Source of the DNA: Adlercreutzia mucosicola DSM 19490
GTDB lineage: Bacteria; Actinomycetota; Coriobacteriia; Coriobacteriales; Eggerthellaceae
Direction: 5' to 3'
Length of the DNA: 64,000 nucleotides
NCBI RefSeq assembly: GCF_000422625.1
Contig: NZ_AUGK01000017.1
Coordinates: 1-64,000, forward strand
The notes below the pieces were generated by a model. That model was not told the DNA's origin and did no database searches. It was given only the letters and a program-made list of their open reading frames with translations. The position numbers were made by a program, and so were the translations under genes. Below are positions 42,575-50,696 of the stretch, piece by piece. Positions within the stretch are counted from its first letter, which is position 1; each line of letters begins with the position of its first letter.

Positions 42575-44173
42575 TTAGGCGGCGAACACCACGGAGCAGA
42601 TGCTCAGCAGGATAGCACCGAACACCAGGGTGAACACCATCATGGGCCATACGAACTTGAACCAGTGGGACATCTTCATGTCCAGCATCTGCAAGGTCGC
42701 CATCACCAGGCCAGTCGGCGCGATGTAGAGCATGGCGTACTGACCGAACTGGTAGGCGGCCACGATGATCCAGCGCGGAATGCCCACGGTGTCGGCCAGC
42801 GGCGCGAAGATGGGCATCGACAGCACGGCCAGGCCACTAGAGGAGGGCACCACAAATCCGAGCACGAAGAAGATCAGCAGCAAGCAGATCACGAACATCG
42901 GGCCGCTCATGCCGGTGACCATGTTCGACGCGGCATTCAGCATGGTGTCGCTGATCATGCCCTCGGTGAGCACATGATTCACACCGCGAGCCAGGCCGAT
43001 GATGAGGGCCACGGGCACCAAGCTCGATGCGCCAGAGCCGAAGGCGTCCACCATCTTCGCCTCTCCCACGCCGTCCTTGCCCGTGCCGCCGATGAACATC
43101 ACCAGAATAGACAGGGTCACGAACTCGGCCGCCATCTGCGGGAACCACCAGCCGAGGTTCATAACGCCGATGATCATGATGATGAAGGCCATAACAAAGA
43201 TCACCAGCACGATCTTCTTGCGGATCGAGAACTCATGAGCCGCTGCGCTGTTGTCGTCCAGCTCCCACTGGGCATTGAACTTCTCGCGATCCTCGTAGGA
43301 GTAGCTGAATTTCGGATCGGCCTTCACCTTCTTGGCGTACCAGTGCAGGTACAGCAAGAAGACGATACCGCCCACCACCAGGGCGAATGCGCGCACGGCA
43401 ATGCCCTCGGTGAACACGGTGCCCGCCGCATTCGATGCGATAACGGCCGAGAAGGGATTCACCGTGGAAAACGTCGTGCCGATGGAGCCGGCCATGAAGA
43501 TCGCTCCCACGACCACGATGGAGTCGTAGCCGAGCGCGATGAATATGGGTGCCAGAATCGGATAGAAGGCCACGGCCTCCTCCTCCAGGCCGCACATGGT
43601 GCCGCCGAAGATCATGAACACCGACACGCCGAAGACGAGCAGGAACTCGCGACCCTTGGTCTTCTTCGTCAGGGCCGAGAGCCCGCTCTCGAAGGCACCG
43701 GTGACTTTCACCACGCCGATGAGGCCACCCAAGCACAGGATGAACACCATGACGTCGATGCCGTCGATGACGCCCCATACCATGGAATAGGGGATATCGG
43801 CTATGGACACCGGGTGCTGATCGAGGCCCTCGTAGGTACCGGGGATCGACACAGCCTTGGTGATGGCGCCGCTCGTGAACTGATCGATGCTGATCTTCAC
43901 GCCCAGCTCGTCAAGAGTTTCCTGGGTCGCGTCCAGGGTGGACACCTCGCCGGTAGGCGAGGTCATCTCCAACTTGCCGCTGTCGGCATCGTACAGCAGC
44001 TTGGAATACTGGCCCGCGGGCACGAACCACGTGCAGATCACGGCGATAATGGTCACGATGAACAGAATCGTGAACGCCGAGGGGAAGGAGAACTTGCGCT
44101 TCTTCTTCTCCTTCTTTTCCTTCGGAGCTTGCTCCGCGTCCAGGGGAACACCCTCCATGGTTGCTTCGGCCAT
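42575..44173 (-). CDS. YfcC-family transporter
   Basis: The 532-residue protein has a lysine/glutamate-rich cytosolic start (about residues 15-28), then about 12-13 membrane spans with an extracytoplasmic loop near residues 55-110. It belongs to the YfcC/DcuC-like ion transporter superfamily (GLIGVVKVTGAFESGL..., VPSSSGLAVLSMPIFAPL, QFGQYAMLYIAPTG), which includes basic amino acid and dicarboxylate carriers. It could import the substrate, or export the product, of the neighbouring Mo-enzyme, or move arginine/ornithine. ATG 44173 has AGGAG. Confidence 0.85.
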   Translation of the reverse strand: MAEATMEGVPLDAEQAPKEKKEKKKRKFSFPSAFTILFIVTIIAVICTWFVPAGQYSKLLYDADSGKLEMTSPTGEVSTLDATQETLDELGVKISIDQFTSGAITKAVSIPGTYEGLDQHPVSIADIPYSMVWGVIDGIDVMVFILCLGGLIGVVKVTGAFESGLSALTKKTKGREFLLVFGVSVFMIFGGTMCGLEEEAVAFYPILAPIFIALGYDSIVVVGAIFMAGSIGTTFSTVNPFSAVIASNAAGTVFTEGIAVRAFALVVGGIVFLLYLHWYAKKVKADPKFSYSYEDREKFNAQWELDDNSAAAHEFSIRKKIVLVIFVMAFIIMIIGVMNLGWWFPQMAAEFVTLSILVMFIGGTGKDGVGEAKMVDAFGSGASSLVPVALIIGLARGVNHVLTEGMISDTMLNAASNMVTGMSGPMFVICLLLIFFVLGFVVPSSSGLAVLSMPIFAPLADTVGIPRWIIVAAYQFGQYAMLYIAPTGLVMATLQMLDMKMSHWFKFVWPMMVFTLVFGAILLSICSVVFAA

Positions 44174-44537
44174 GTCGATCTCCTATCTAACTCGGGGGCA
44201 GAGGGTAGGGCGCCACCCCGCGGCCCTTCGTCGTCGCTCGATGAGCCGCGGGGGGATGTCGTTGCTGAAAGTGTAGATTCCATGAACCCCGCAGGGCTAG
44301 GCATAACGCGGTGATGGTATCGAGATGCAGCGGATATAACTTGGGGATACTGTGAAGACGCTTTTCTAAACAAGGACTAAACCGCAGGTCAAACCCATTG
44401 TGAAAGATGACTCATTCACACATCGACAACAGAATGTCCATTCTTAATCCCGATTGGGTACACTAGTGTCGCGCCGGCGGGACCGCCCACAGAGGCCCAC
44501 GGCATCGCTCCGCCCACCTTGTATTCCGAGGAACGCC
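44174..44537. promoter_or_regulatory. Divergent control region between yfcC-like and luxR genes
   Basis: It contains a 9-bp CCCCGCGGC/GCCGCGGGG hairpin in the yfcC-side leader (44216-44253). It also contains the 16-mer GATGGTATCGAGATGC (44313-44328), shared with element D, and an inverted repeat TGTGAA/TTCACA with a 10-nt gap (44399-44420) that resembles a CRP/FNR-type site with a longer spacer. Promoter boxes were not decided. Confidence 0.35.
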
Positions 44538-45494
44538 ATGACCCTGCTGTTCTACTACACGCTCATCATCATGTTCTTCTACACCATCGTGGCGGCCACG
44601 AGCCTCTCGGCGTTCTATGTGTCGCGACGCAAGACCTTCCTCTACGCCACCGTCGGCTTCGCGTTCTACTTCTTCGACGTGTCGCTCGTGTTCATGGACA
44701 ACTTCATCACCCCCGATGCCGTGTTCAGCGCGCCGACGTTCTACGACGTGGGCAATCCCTACGCCTCCATCATCACCGGCGGCGGGGCCTTCCTGTTTCT
44801 GTGGCTTGCCGCCTGCCGGTACTGCCGCGAGGGGCATTGGGCCATCCGCTACCTGCCTGTGGCCGTATGGGCCGCGGCCAGCCTGGCCGCCTACCAGCTG
44901 ATCGGGAACATCCAGTGGCGCGAGTTCGTCTACTATTCCATGCGCACGGCCCTGCAGCTGTTCTGCTACGCCGTACTTGCCCTGTGGTACTGGCGCTCGT
45001 CGGATCCGCAGCGGCGCTCCATCATGAAGGGGCATCGTGTGGCCTTCTTCTGGGCCATCGGGCTCACCTGCGGCATCATCATCGAAAACGTGTACTTCCA
45101 GTTGATCTACGACCCGTCGAATCTGCCTCATGGGATGTGGATCATGGCCGAGCGCAACCCCTTCGAGAACGCCCTGTTCATCTGCGTCGGCCTGGCCGTG
45201 CTGCGCGGCGCGGCCGTGTCGCTGCGGCTGCGCGCCCGCAGCCTGCCCGAAGGCGAGGACCCGCTGCTCGTGGAATCTATCGACCGCCTGCTGCCGCTGT
45301 ACAGCCTGGGCCACGATTTGTCCAAACGCGAGGAAGAGGTGCTGCGCCTGGCCCTGATGGGCAAGGACAATCAGAACATCGCAAGCACCCTGTCGCTCAC
45401 GGCGGGCACGGTGAAGGTGCACATGCACAACATTCTGAAGAAGACCGGTCACGGCAATCGCACCGAGCTGGCCGAGGACTTCTGGGAGAAGTAA
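44538..45494 (+). CDS. LuxR-type regulator with a seven-to-eight-span membrane domain
   Basis: The 318-residue protein has several hydrophobic segments over residues 1-235. A C-terminal LuxR helix-turn-helix follows (about 255-315: LSKREEEVLRLALMGKDNQNIASTLSLTAGTVKVHMHNILKKT). It is divergent from the yfcC-like transporter and next to the Mo-oxidoreductase operon, a typical local regulator. It is about 200 residues shorter than the regulator at 16041 and a different sensory type. ATG 44538 has GAGGAA. Confidence 0.87.
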   Translation: MTLLFYYTLIIMFFYTIVAATSLSAFYVSRRKTFLYATVGFAFYFFDVSLVFMDNFITPDAVFSAPTFYDVGNPYASIITGGGAFLFLWLAACRYCREGHWAIRYLPVAVWAAASLAAYQLIGNIQWREFVYYSMRTALQLFCYAVLALWYWRSSDPQRRSIMKGHRVAFFWAIGLTCGIIIENVYFQLIYDPSNLPHGMWIMAERNPFENALFICVGLAVLRGAAVSLRLRARSLPEGEDPLLVESIDRLLPLYSLGHDLSKREEEVLRLALMGKDNQNIASTLSLTAGTVKVHMHNILKKTGHGNRTELAEDFWEK

Positions 45495-45552
45495 CAGCTT
45501 TTCCCAGCGTAGGCAGCATCTTTGCAACTTCCCAAAAAAAAGTGTCCACAAT

Positions 45553-45600
45553 CGCCAATATATTGTGGTACTATACCGATTCGCTAACTAGATATGGTAA
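45553..45600 (+). promoter_or_regulatory. Tandem NrdR-like boxes
   Basis: The core CAATATATTG (45556-45565, flanked by TGG) fits the NrdR box core CwAtATaTwG at every position. A second, weaker core CTAGATATGG (45588-45597) fits at 8 of 10. The cores are 32 bp apart, about three helical turns, which is the usual NrdR spacing. A -10-like TACTAT (45569-45574) lies between them. Confidence 0.65.
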
Positions 45601-45648
45601 CTCTTGGGTCACCTCAGCCGAGGTGGCCCCGCGACTCAAGGAGCTCTC

Positions 45649-45969
45649 ATGGAGAACAAGACCATCGACGGCGTGAAGGTGACTGTGAATTACGCTCAGG
45701 CCGGCGACGCCCCCGTGACCGAGGACGAGATCAAGGCCTACATCAAGCGCGGCTACGACAAGTACCCTCACGGCAAGCTGGAGTCCCTCGTGCTGGACGT
45801 GGATGGCGAGGACGTGGGCATCCACTACGGCCTGGCTCCCATGAAGTTCGATCGCATCCGCCGCATCACCGGCTACCTGGTGGGCACCCTGGACCGCTTC
45901 AACGACGCCAAGCGCTCCGAGGAGCACGACCGCGTGAAGCACGAGGTCCCTTCCTGCTGCATCAAGTAG
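45649..45969 (+). CDS. Small protein with NrdD-like glycyl-radical C-terminal motif
   Basis: The 106-residue protein ends with RITGYLVGTLDRFNDAKR followed by SEEHDRVKHEV. This matches the pattern of the glycyl-radical end of anaerobic ribonucleotide reductase NrdD (R-V/I-x-G-Y-L ... FN-x-GK-x-EE-x-x-RVKH). The first 70 residues are a separate small domain of unknown type. No NrdD catalytic barrel, zinc cysteines or NrdG gene is present. ATG 45649 has AAGGAG. NrdR-like boxes precede it. It could be a stand-alone radical domain serving NrdD, as GrcA/YfiD does for pyruvate formate-lyase; that is inference. Confidence 0.7.
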   Translation: MENKTIDGVKVTVNYAQAGDAPVTEDEIKAYIKRGYDKYPHGKLESLVLDVDGEDVGIHYGLAPMKFDRIRRITGYLVGTLDRFNDAKRSEEHDRVKHEVPSCCIK

Positions 45970-46005
45970 CTTTGCTTGCCACAGAGAAACCATTTTCGCA
46001 AACAG

Positions 46006-46049
46006 CGAAGAGGGCCGCTGCCGAACAATATCGGCAGCGGCCCTCTTCG
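46006..46049. other. Perfect 19-bp hairpin after the NrdD-like gene
   Basis: Arm 46006-46024 pairs perfectly with 46031-46049 around a 6-nt loop (ACAATA). It lies 37 nt after the stop codon. No T run follows, so it may act as a 3' stabiliser or a factor-dependent terminator. Confidence 0.6.
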
Positions 46050-46093
46050 TTGCCACGGAGCCTCGCGCGGGCAAAAGGCTCGCGCGGTGGTCG

Positions 46094-46120
46094 CTGGCAC
46101 CCAAGCGTGCAGTTTTTTTT
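46094..46120 (+). terminator. Short terminator upstream of the recR 3' end
   Basis: A small stem (CTGGCAC 46094-46100 with GTGCAG 46107-46112, one bulge) is followed by eight Ts (46113-46120). It terminates plus-strand transcription before the convergent recR gene. The stretch 46121-46317 shows nothing recognisable. Confidence 0.6.
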
Positions 46121-46317
46121 CGATAGAGCGACTTGGAAAATGCGGTGAGGTGCAGAAATTGACGATTTCGCGAGCTTTTGTGTCAAAAGGCGCTCATGTG
46201 CGTCTTCGTAACTCGCTCAATCGCACATTCCTGCATCTTCTCCTTCGTCCGTCGCCCAGAAGCCTGCTTCAAAAGAAACCCCGGCGCGAAAAGCTGCCGG
46301 CCTATCAGAGCGCCCGT

Positions 46318-46914
46318 CTACAAGGGCAGGCGCGCCTCGAGGGCGCGACCCAGGGTGACCTCGTCGGCGAATTCCAGGTCGCCGCCCACGGGAAGGCCGC
46401 TGGCAGGGCGCGTCACCTTCACCCCCAAAGGCTTGATCAGGCGCGCCAGATAAGCGGCCGTCGTCTCCCCCTCGATGTTGGGGTTCATGGCCAGCAGCAC
46501 CTCGGTCACCTCTTCGCGGCCCAGGCGACCCATCAGCTCGGCGATGCGCAGATCGTTGGGGCCGACGCCCTCCATGGGAGCCAGCACGCCCCCGAGCACG
46601 TGGTACACGCCGTTGAATACGGCGGTGCGTTCGATGGGCGGAATGTCGCGGGGCTCGCTGACCACACAGAGCACCGAGCCGTCGCGCTTGGCGCTGCCGC
46701 AGATCTCGCACAGGTCGCCCTCGGCGTAGTTGAAGCAGCGGGGGCAGAAATGAACCTCCGCCTTCACCTCGCGAATGGCGTCGGCCAGGCGCAGCGCCTC
46801 GGACGCGTCGGCGTTCAAGATCCAGTAGGCCATGCGCTGGGCCGACTTCGGGCCAACGCCGGGAAGTCGCTCCAGCTCATCGAGGAGCTTCTGAATGGAC
46901 GGGGCCGCTTGCAC
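46318..46914 (-). CDS. recR: Recombination protein RecR
   Basis: The 198-residue protein has the helix-hairpin-helix region (LERLPGVGPKSAQRMAYWIL), a four-Cys zinc finger (CPRCFNYAEGDLCEICGS, about residues 57-74) and a Toprim domain (LCVVSEPRDI...MNPNIEGETTA). It acts with RecO and RecF in gap repair. GTG start at 46914 has GAGG upstream. It lies 24 nt after ybaB in the conserved dnaX-ybaB-recR order. Confidence 0.97.
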   Translation of the reverse strand: MQAAPSIQKLLDELERLPGVGPKSAQRMAYWILNADASEALRLADAIREVKAEVHFCPRCFNYAEGDLCEICGSAKRDGSVLCVVSEPRDIPPIERTAVFNGVYHVLGGVLAPMEGVGPNDLRIAELMGRLGREEVTEVLLAMNPNIEGETTAAYLARLIKPLGVKVTRPASGLPVGGDLEFADEVTLGRALEARLPL

Positions 46915-46938
46915 GGAAAACCTCGGGTCGCGGCGGGG

Positions 46939-47247
46939 CTACATCAGGCCGGGGATCTTCATACCGCCCATGACGGCGTTCATGCGGGCATTGGCAGCCT
47001 CAGAAGCGGAGCGCAGGGCCTCGTTCACGGCGGCCACTACCATATCTTGGAGCATCTCCACGTCCTCGGGATCCACCGCGGCCGGGTCGATGGTGATACC
47101 GGTGATGGCCATGTCGCCAGTGGCCGTGGCCTTCACCATACCGCCGCCGGCAGAGGCCTCGAAGGTCATGGCGGCGATCTCCTCCTGGGCCAGGGCCGCG
47201 TCGCGCTGCATCTTCTGGGCCTGCTTCATCATCTTCTTCATATCCAT
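46939..47247 (-). CDS. ybaB: YbaB/EbfC nucleoid-associated protein
   Basis: The 102-residue protein opens with a Met/Lys/Gln-rich helix (MDMKKMMKQAQKMQRD). The YbaB central strand pattern follows (GGGMVKATATGDMAITGITI), ending in a MGGMKIPGLM tail. It is a DNA-binding dimer encoded between dnaX and recR. ATG 47247 has AAGGAG. Confidence 0.95.
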   Translation of the reverse strand: MDMKKMMKQAQKMQRDAALAQEEIAAMTFEASAGGGMVKATATGDMAITGITIDPAAVDPEDVEMLQDMVVAAVNEALRSASEAANARMNAVMGGMKIPGLM

Positions 47248-47302
47248 GGGTGCATCTCCTTGTTTCGCGGGAATGATTGCGTCTATTGTAGGCCATCGGG
47301 CC

Positions 47303-49639
47303 CTAGGACACCTCTTCAAAACTGACGCCGTCGCCGAAACCGAAGGCCAGCGAGGCATTCAGATCGCCGTTATCGGGCTCGACCACGGGATTCGGGGAGG
47401 GCCCCGATACGCTGTCGGGCTCGGGGGGCAGCCCCGTTGCCGAGGCCATGGTCGGCGGCGCGAAGGCCGGCTGGGGGCTCGGCGCCGCAGACGCGGGGGC
47501 CGGAACGGGGGCCGCGGTCGGCTGCGAAGCCGGAGCCGGGCTCGGCGCGGACTTCCCGGGGGCGGGGGGTGCCTCCCAAGGCGGGACCTCCTCGAAGGGA
47601 ACGTCGCCATCGTCGTAGGGGACGTAGTCGTCATAGGGAGGGCGATCATCGGCGGGGGGCGCCACGGGAGCCGCCGGAGCTGGAGCCGATGCGGGGGCAG
47701 GCGCCGGCGCCGATGCGGGGACCGCGGGAATCGCCGGCGCAGGAGTCGGCGCGGGGGCCGTCGGGCGCGGCGTCTCGGCCACGACTGTGGCCGCTCGGGC
47801 AGCGGCCGCCGCCACGGGATTCGGCTGGGCGATACCGCCGGCCGAGGGAGCCGCCGCCACGGGAACTGCCGCCCCCGCGCCGCCCTTGCGCAGCTCGAAG
47901 GGCACATCGCAGTGGGCCTCGTGGCGCAGGGCGGCGGCCAGCTCCTCCTGGACGTCGGCCTTCTGCACCGCGCGGAAGGCGAAGTCGTTCTCGGGAGCGA
48001 ACTCCACGATGAAGCGCGCGCCGTCGAAAACGGCCTTGGTGTTCATGAACAGCACGCCATAGGCGGCCTTCGACTTCTTCAGCGACGCCAGAACGCCCGC
48101 CCACAGGCGCTGAAGCGAAGCGGGGTTGCCCAGCAGCGCCGCCACCTCGGCAGCCAGCGGGCCGCCGGCTGCCATCGGCGCCGAGGTCGGGGCTGCCGCA
48201 GGGACGGCTGGCGGGACCGCAGGAGTCACGGGTGTTGCGATAGAGGGAGCGGCCGGGGCCGCGGGTGCGGGCTGCGACTCGGAGGCCGTCGAGACCGGAC
48301 GACTCGGCGCGGGAGCCGGTGCAGCAACCGCAGGAGCCGCCTCAGACTGCGGCACGGCCGAAACGGGAGCGGGCGCGACGGGAACTGATACCGCCGGGGC
48401 CGGGGCCGCCACAGCCGGGGCCGGGGCCGCGGGAGCCGCCGCAACCGCCGCAGGCGCCACGGGCTTCGCCGCCGCGGAAGCCGTCACTCCCCCGCCTGCC
48501 AGCTGGCGCTCCAGGGCCTCCACCCGATCGGCCAGAGCGCGCAGAGTCAGGTCTGCCGCCGGCCGCACCATGCGGGTCAGGGCGATCTCGAAGGACAGGC
48601 GCGGGTTCGTGGACGTCTTCAACTCGGTGCCCACATCCCCCAGCACATCCAGCAGGTAGGCCAGGCGGTCCACGCCGAACAGCGGCAACTCGGATGCCAG
48701 CTCGCGACGGGTGGCCTCGCTCACTTCCAGCACCACATCGCCGCCGGCCACGGCCATCACGTACATGTTGCGCAGATGCGTCGCCAAGTCGCCCACGAAC
48801 TGGGCCAGGTCGGCACCGGTTTCCACATACTGGGCCACCCAGGTGAAGCAGGCCGCGGCATCGCGAGCGCCGATGGCCTGCACGATGTCGGCCAGATCGG
48901 TGGAGTCCACGGTGCCCAGCATACGCTCGGCCACCTCCATGGTCACGGCCCCATCGCCGAAGGCGATCAGCTGCTCGAGCGAGGTCAGGGCGTTGCGCAT
49001 GCCGCCCTCGGCCCGGTGCGCAATCAGATCGAGGGCGTCCCCCTCGAATTCCACGTCTTCGGCCACGCAGATCGCACCCAAGCGCGACACCATGGCCTCG
49101 GTGGAGATGCGGCGGAAGTCGAAGCGCTGGCAGCGCGAGTGAATGGTCTCGGGCACCTTCTGCGGATCGGTGGTGGCCAGAATGAACACCACATGGCTCG
49201 GCGGCTCTTCCAAAGTCTTCAGCAGCGCGTTGAACGCCGCCGTGGACAGCATGTGCACCTCGTCGATGATGTACACCTTGTAGCGACCGCGGGTGGGAGC
49301 GAACTGAACGCGGCCGATAATCTCCTCGCGCACGTTTTCCACGCCCGTGCGGCTCGCGGCGTCCAGCTCGTAGACATCGGGGTGCTCGCCGGCGGCAATC
49401 AGCTCACAGTCCTCGCAGGTGCCATCGGGCTCGGCCGTCGGTCCCGTCTCGCACAGAAGCGCCTTGGCCAAAAGGCGCGCGGTGGTGGTCTTACCCGTGC
49501 CGCGCGGGCCCGTGAACAGGTAGGCGTGGCTCACCTTGTCCTGGGCGATGGCGTTCTTGATCGTACGCTCAATGTGCTCCTGCCCGACCACATCCTCGAA
49601 GATCTGCGGTCGGTACTTGCGATAGAGTGCCTCGGCCAT
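47303..49639 (-). CDS. dnaX: DNA polymerase III subunit gamma/tau
   Basis: The 778-residue clamp-loader ATPase has a Walker A in GPRGTGKTTTARLLAKAL (about 44-61), a four-Cys zinc module (CETGPTAEPDGTCEDC), Walker B IIDEVHMLS and the SRC arginine-finger motif in HSRCQRF. Residues beyond about 385 are a very long Ala/Pro-rich linker with an embedded folded block (about 495-590), the region that binds polymerase in tau. No A-rich slippery run was seen, so a gamma product by frameshift is not indicated. It lies 3 nt after dedA. Confidence 0.96.
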   Translation of the reverse strand: MAEALYRKYRPQIFEDVVGQEHIERTIKNAIAQDKVSHAYLFTGPRGTGKTTTARLLAKALLCETGPTAEPDGTCEDCELIAAGEHPDVYELDAASRTGVENVREEIIGRVQFAPTRGRYKVYIIDEVHMLSTAAFNALLKTLEEPPSHVVFILATTDPQKVPETIHSRCQRFDFRRISTEAMVSRLGAICVAEDVEFEGDALDLIAHRAEGGMRNALTSLEQLIAFGDGAVTMEVAERMLGTVDSTDLADIVQAIGARDAAACFTWVAQYVETGADLAQFVGDLATHLRNMYVMAVAGGDVVLEVSEATRRELASELPLFGVDRLAYLLDVLGDVGTELKTSTNPRLSFEIALTRMVRPAADLTLRALADRVEALERQLAGGGVTASAAAKPVAPAAVAAAPAAPAPAVAAPAPAVSVPVAPAPVSAVPQSEAAPAVAAPAPAPSRPVSTASESQPAPAAPAAPSIATPVTPAVPPAVPAAAPTSAPMAAGGPLAAEVAALLGNPASLQRLWAGVLASLKKSKAAYGVLFMNTKAVFDGARFIVEFAPENDFAFRAVQKADVQEELAAALRHEAHCDVPFELRKGGAGAAVPVAAAPSAGGIAQPNPVAAAAARAATVVAETPRPTAPAPTPAPAIPAVPASAPAPAPASAPAPAAPVAPPADDRPPYDDYVPYDDGDVPFEEVPPWEAPPAPGKSAPSPAPASQPTAAPVPAPASAAPSPQPAFAPPTMASATGLPPEPDSVSGPSPNPVVEPDNGDLNASLAFGFGDGVSFEEVS

Positions 49640-49642
49640 GGC

Positions 49643-50308
49643 CTATTCTCCGTTCTTCGCCTTGCGCCCGTTCAGAGCCGCTTTGATGACGCCGATGAAC
49701 GCCGGCGCCACCGACACGGCCACAATGCCCAGCACGATCACCTCGAAGTGCTCCTGAACCACCGGAATACCGCCGAAGAAGTATCCCACCAGCACGAACA
49801 GGCTCACCCATGTCACACCGCCGATCACGTTGAACAGCGTGAACTTTCCGAAATTCATATGCCCCGTGCCCGCAATGAACGGCGCGAAGGTACGGAAGAA
49901 GGGCATGAAGCGCGTGATAATGATGGTCAGGCCGCCGTAGCGCTCGAAGAAGTGATCCAGCTTGGCCATGCGCTCAGGCGTGAGCGCCTTCACCTTCCCC
50001 GAATCGATGATGCGGCTGCCGAACAGGCGGGCGATCCAGTAGTTCGAGGTGTTGCCCAGAATGGCCGCCGCCCAGAACACGATGAGCGTGGCCCAGATGT
50101 TCAGGCCACCGCCCTCGGCGGAGAACACGCCGGCCGCGAACAGCAGCGAGTCGCCGGGCAGAAACGGGAAGAACACCAGGCCCGTTTCCACGAACACGAT
50201 GAGGAACAGCGGCGTGTACACCCACACCGGCCCCAGCGCGATGATCCAGCCGGCGATGAAGCCGCGGGGATCTTTCAGCAGATTGATGAAGAACTCGATA
50301 ATGCCCAT
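49643..50308 (-). CDS. dedA: DedA-family membrane protein
   Basis: The 221-residue protein has the DedA (SNARE-associated/VTT) pattern: FPFLPGDSLLFAAG with the conserved acidic and Gly/Pro residues, ITRFMPFFRTFAPFIAGTGHM with the two essential arginines, and several membrane spans. Members are undecaprenyl-phosphate or lipid flippases. It lies directly upstream of dnaX and downstream of the SRP RNA. Confidence 0.92.
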   Translation of the reverse strand: MGIIEFFINLLKDPRGFIAGWIIALGPVWVYTPLFLIVFVETGLVFFPFLPGDSLLFAAGVFSAEGGGLNIWATLIVFWAAAILGNTSNYWIARLFGSRIIDSGKVKALTPERMAKLDHFFERYGGLTIIITRFMPFFRTFAPFIAGTGHMNFGKFTLFNVIGGVTWVSLFVLVGYFFGGIPVVQEHFEVIVLGIVAVSVAPAFIGVIKAALNGRKAKNGE

Positions 50309-50365
50309 GAAGCGTTAAAACCTTTCGCAATGGTGCCGCATCGGCGGCAGCCGTGATACATAAAA

Positions 50366-50470
50366 GTGCCCCGAATAGGTATGGGCGCTCGTCAGCGGTC
50401 CCTTATGGCTGCTTCCTCCCGGACCTGACCAGGTTCGGAACTTGTCGCCGCCCATACCCATTCGAGGCAC
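50366..50470 (-). ncRNA. ffs: Signal recognition particle RNA, small bacterial type (4.5S)
   Basis: On the minus strand the conserved SRP core is present: CCTGGTCAGGTCCGG then GAGGAAGCAGCC, the GNAR-type apical hairpin and symmetric loop. The ends pair over about 20 bp (GTGCC(T/C)CGAAT...GGTATGGGCG with CGCCCATACC). The length is about 105 nt. It is followed by TTTTAT. A -10-like TATACT lies about 18 nt upstream (50489-50494 on the plus strand). Confidence 0.95.
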
Positions 50471-50696
50471 TCGAACTCGTAAGCCATTAGTATAGGCGAA
50501 AGCCACCCGCGCAAAAGCCCCCGTGCGCCGCGCAAACCAAACTTCCACAGCACGCGGGCACGCTCCCGCCCCGCACCACTCCTTATCAGCCGTTCGCGTT
50601 AAGGAATTTGTAAGAATCTCCCCCGCTGGGCCTGGGAATTGCTACTATTCTTCCTACGAGAATCGAACCTGAAACGAACCACCTCCGAGGAAACTC

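Noticed and set aside
46006-46049. 19-bp hairpin as an intrinsic terminator
   Set aside because: It has no T run on either side; it is kept only as a structured element, and a separate T-run terminator lies at 46094-46120.
47303-49639. Programmed frameshift in dnaX
   Set aside because: No A-rich slippery heptamer was seen in the coding strand, so there is no support for a gamma form by frameshifting.
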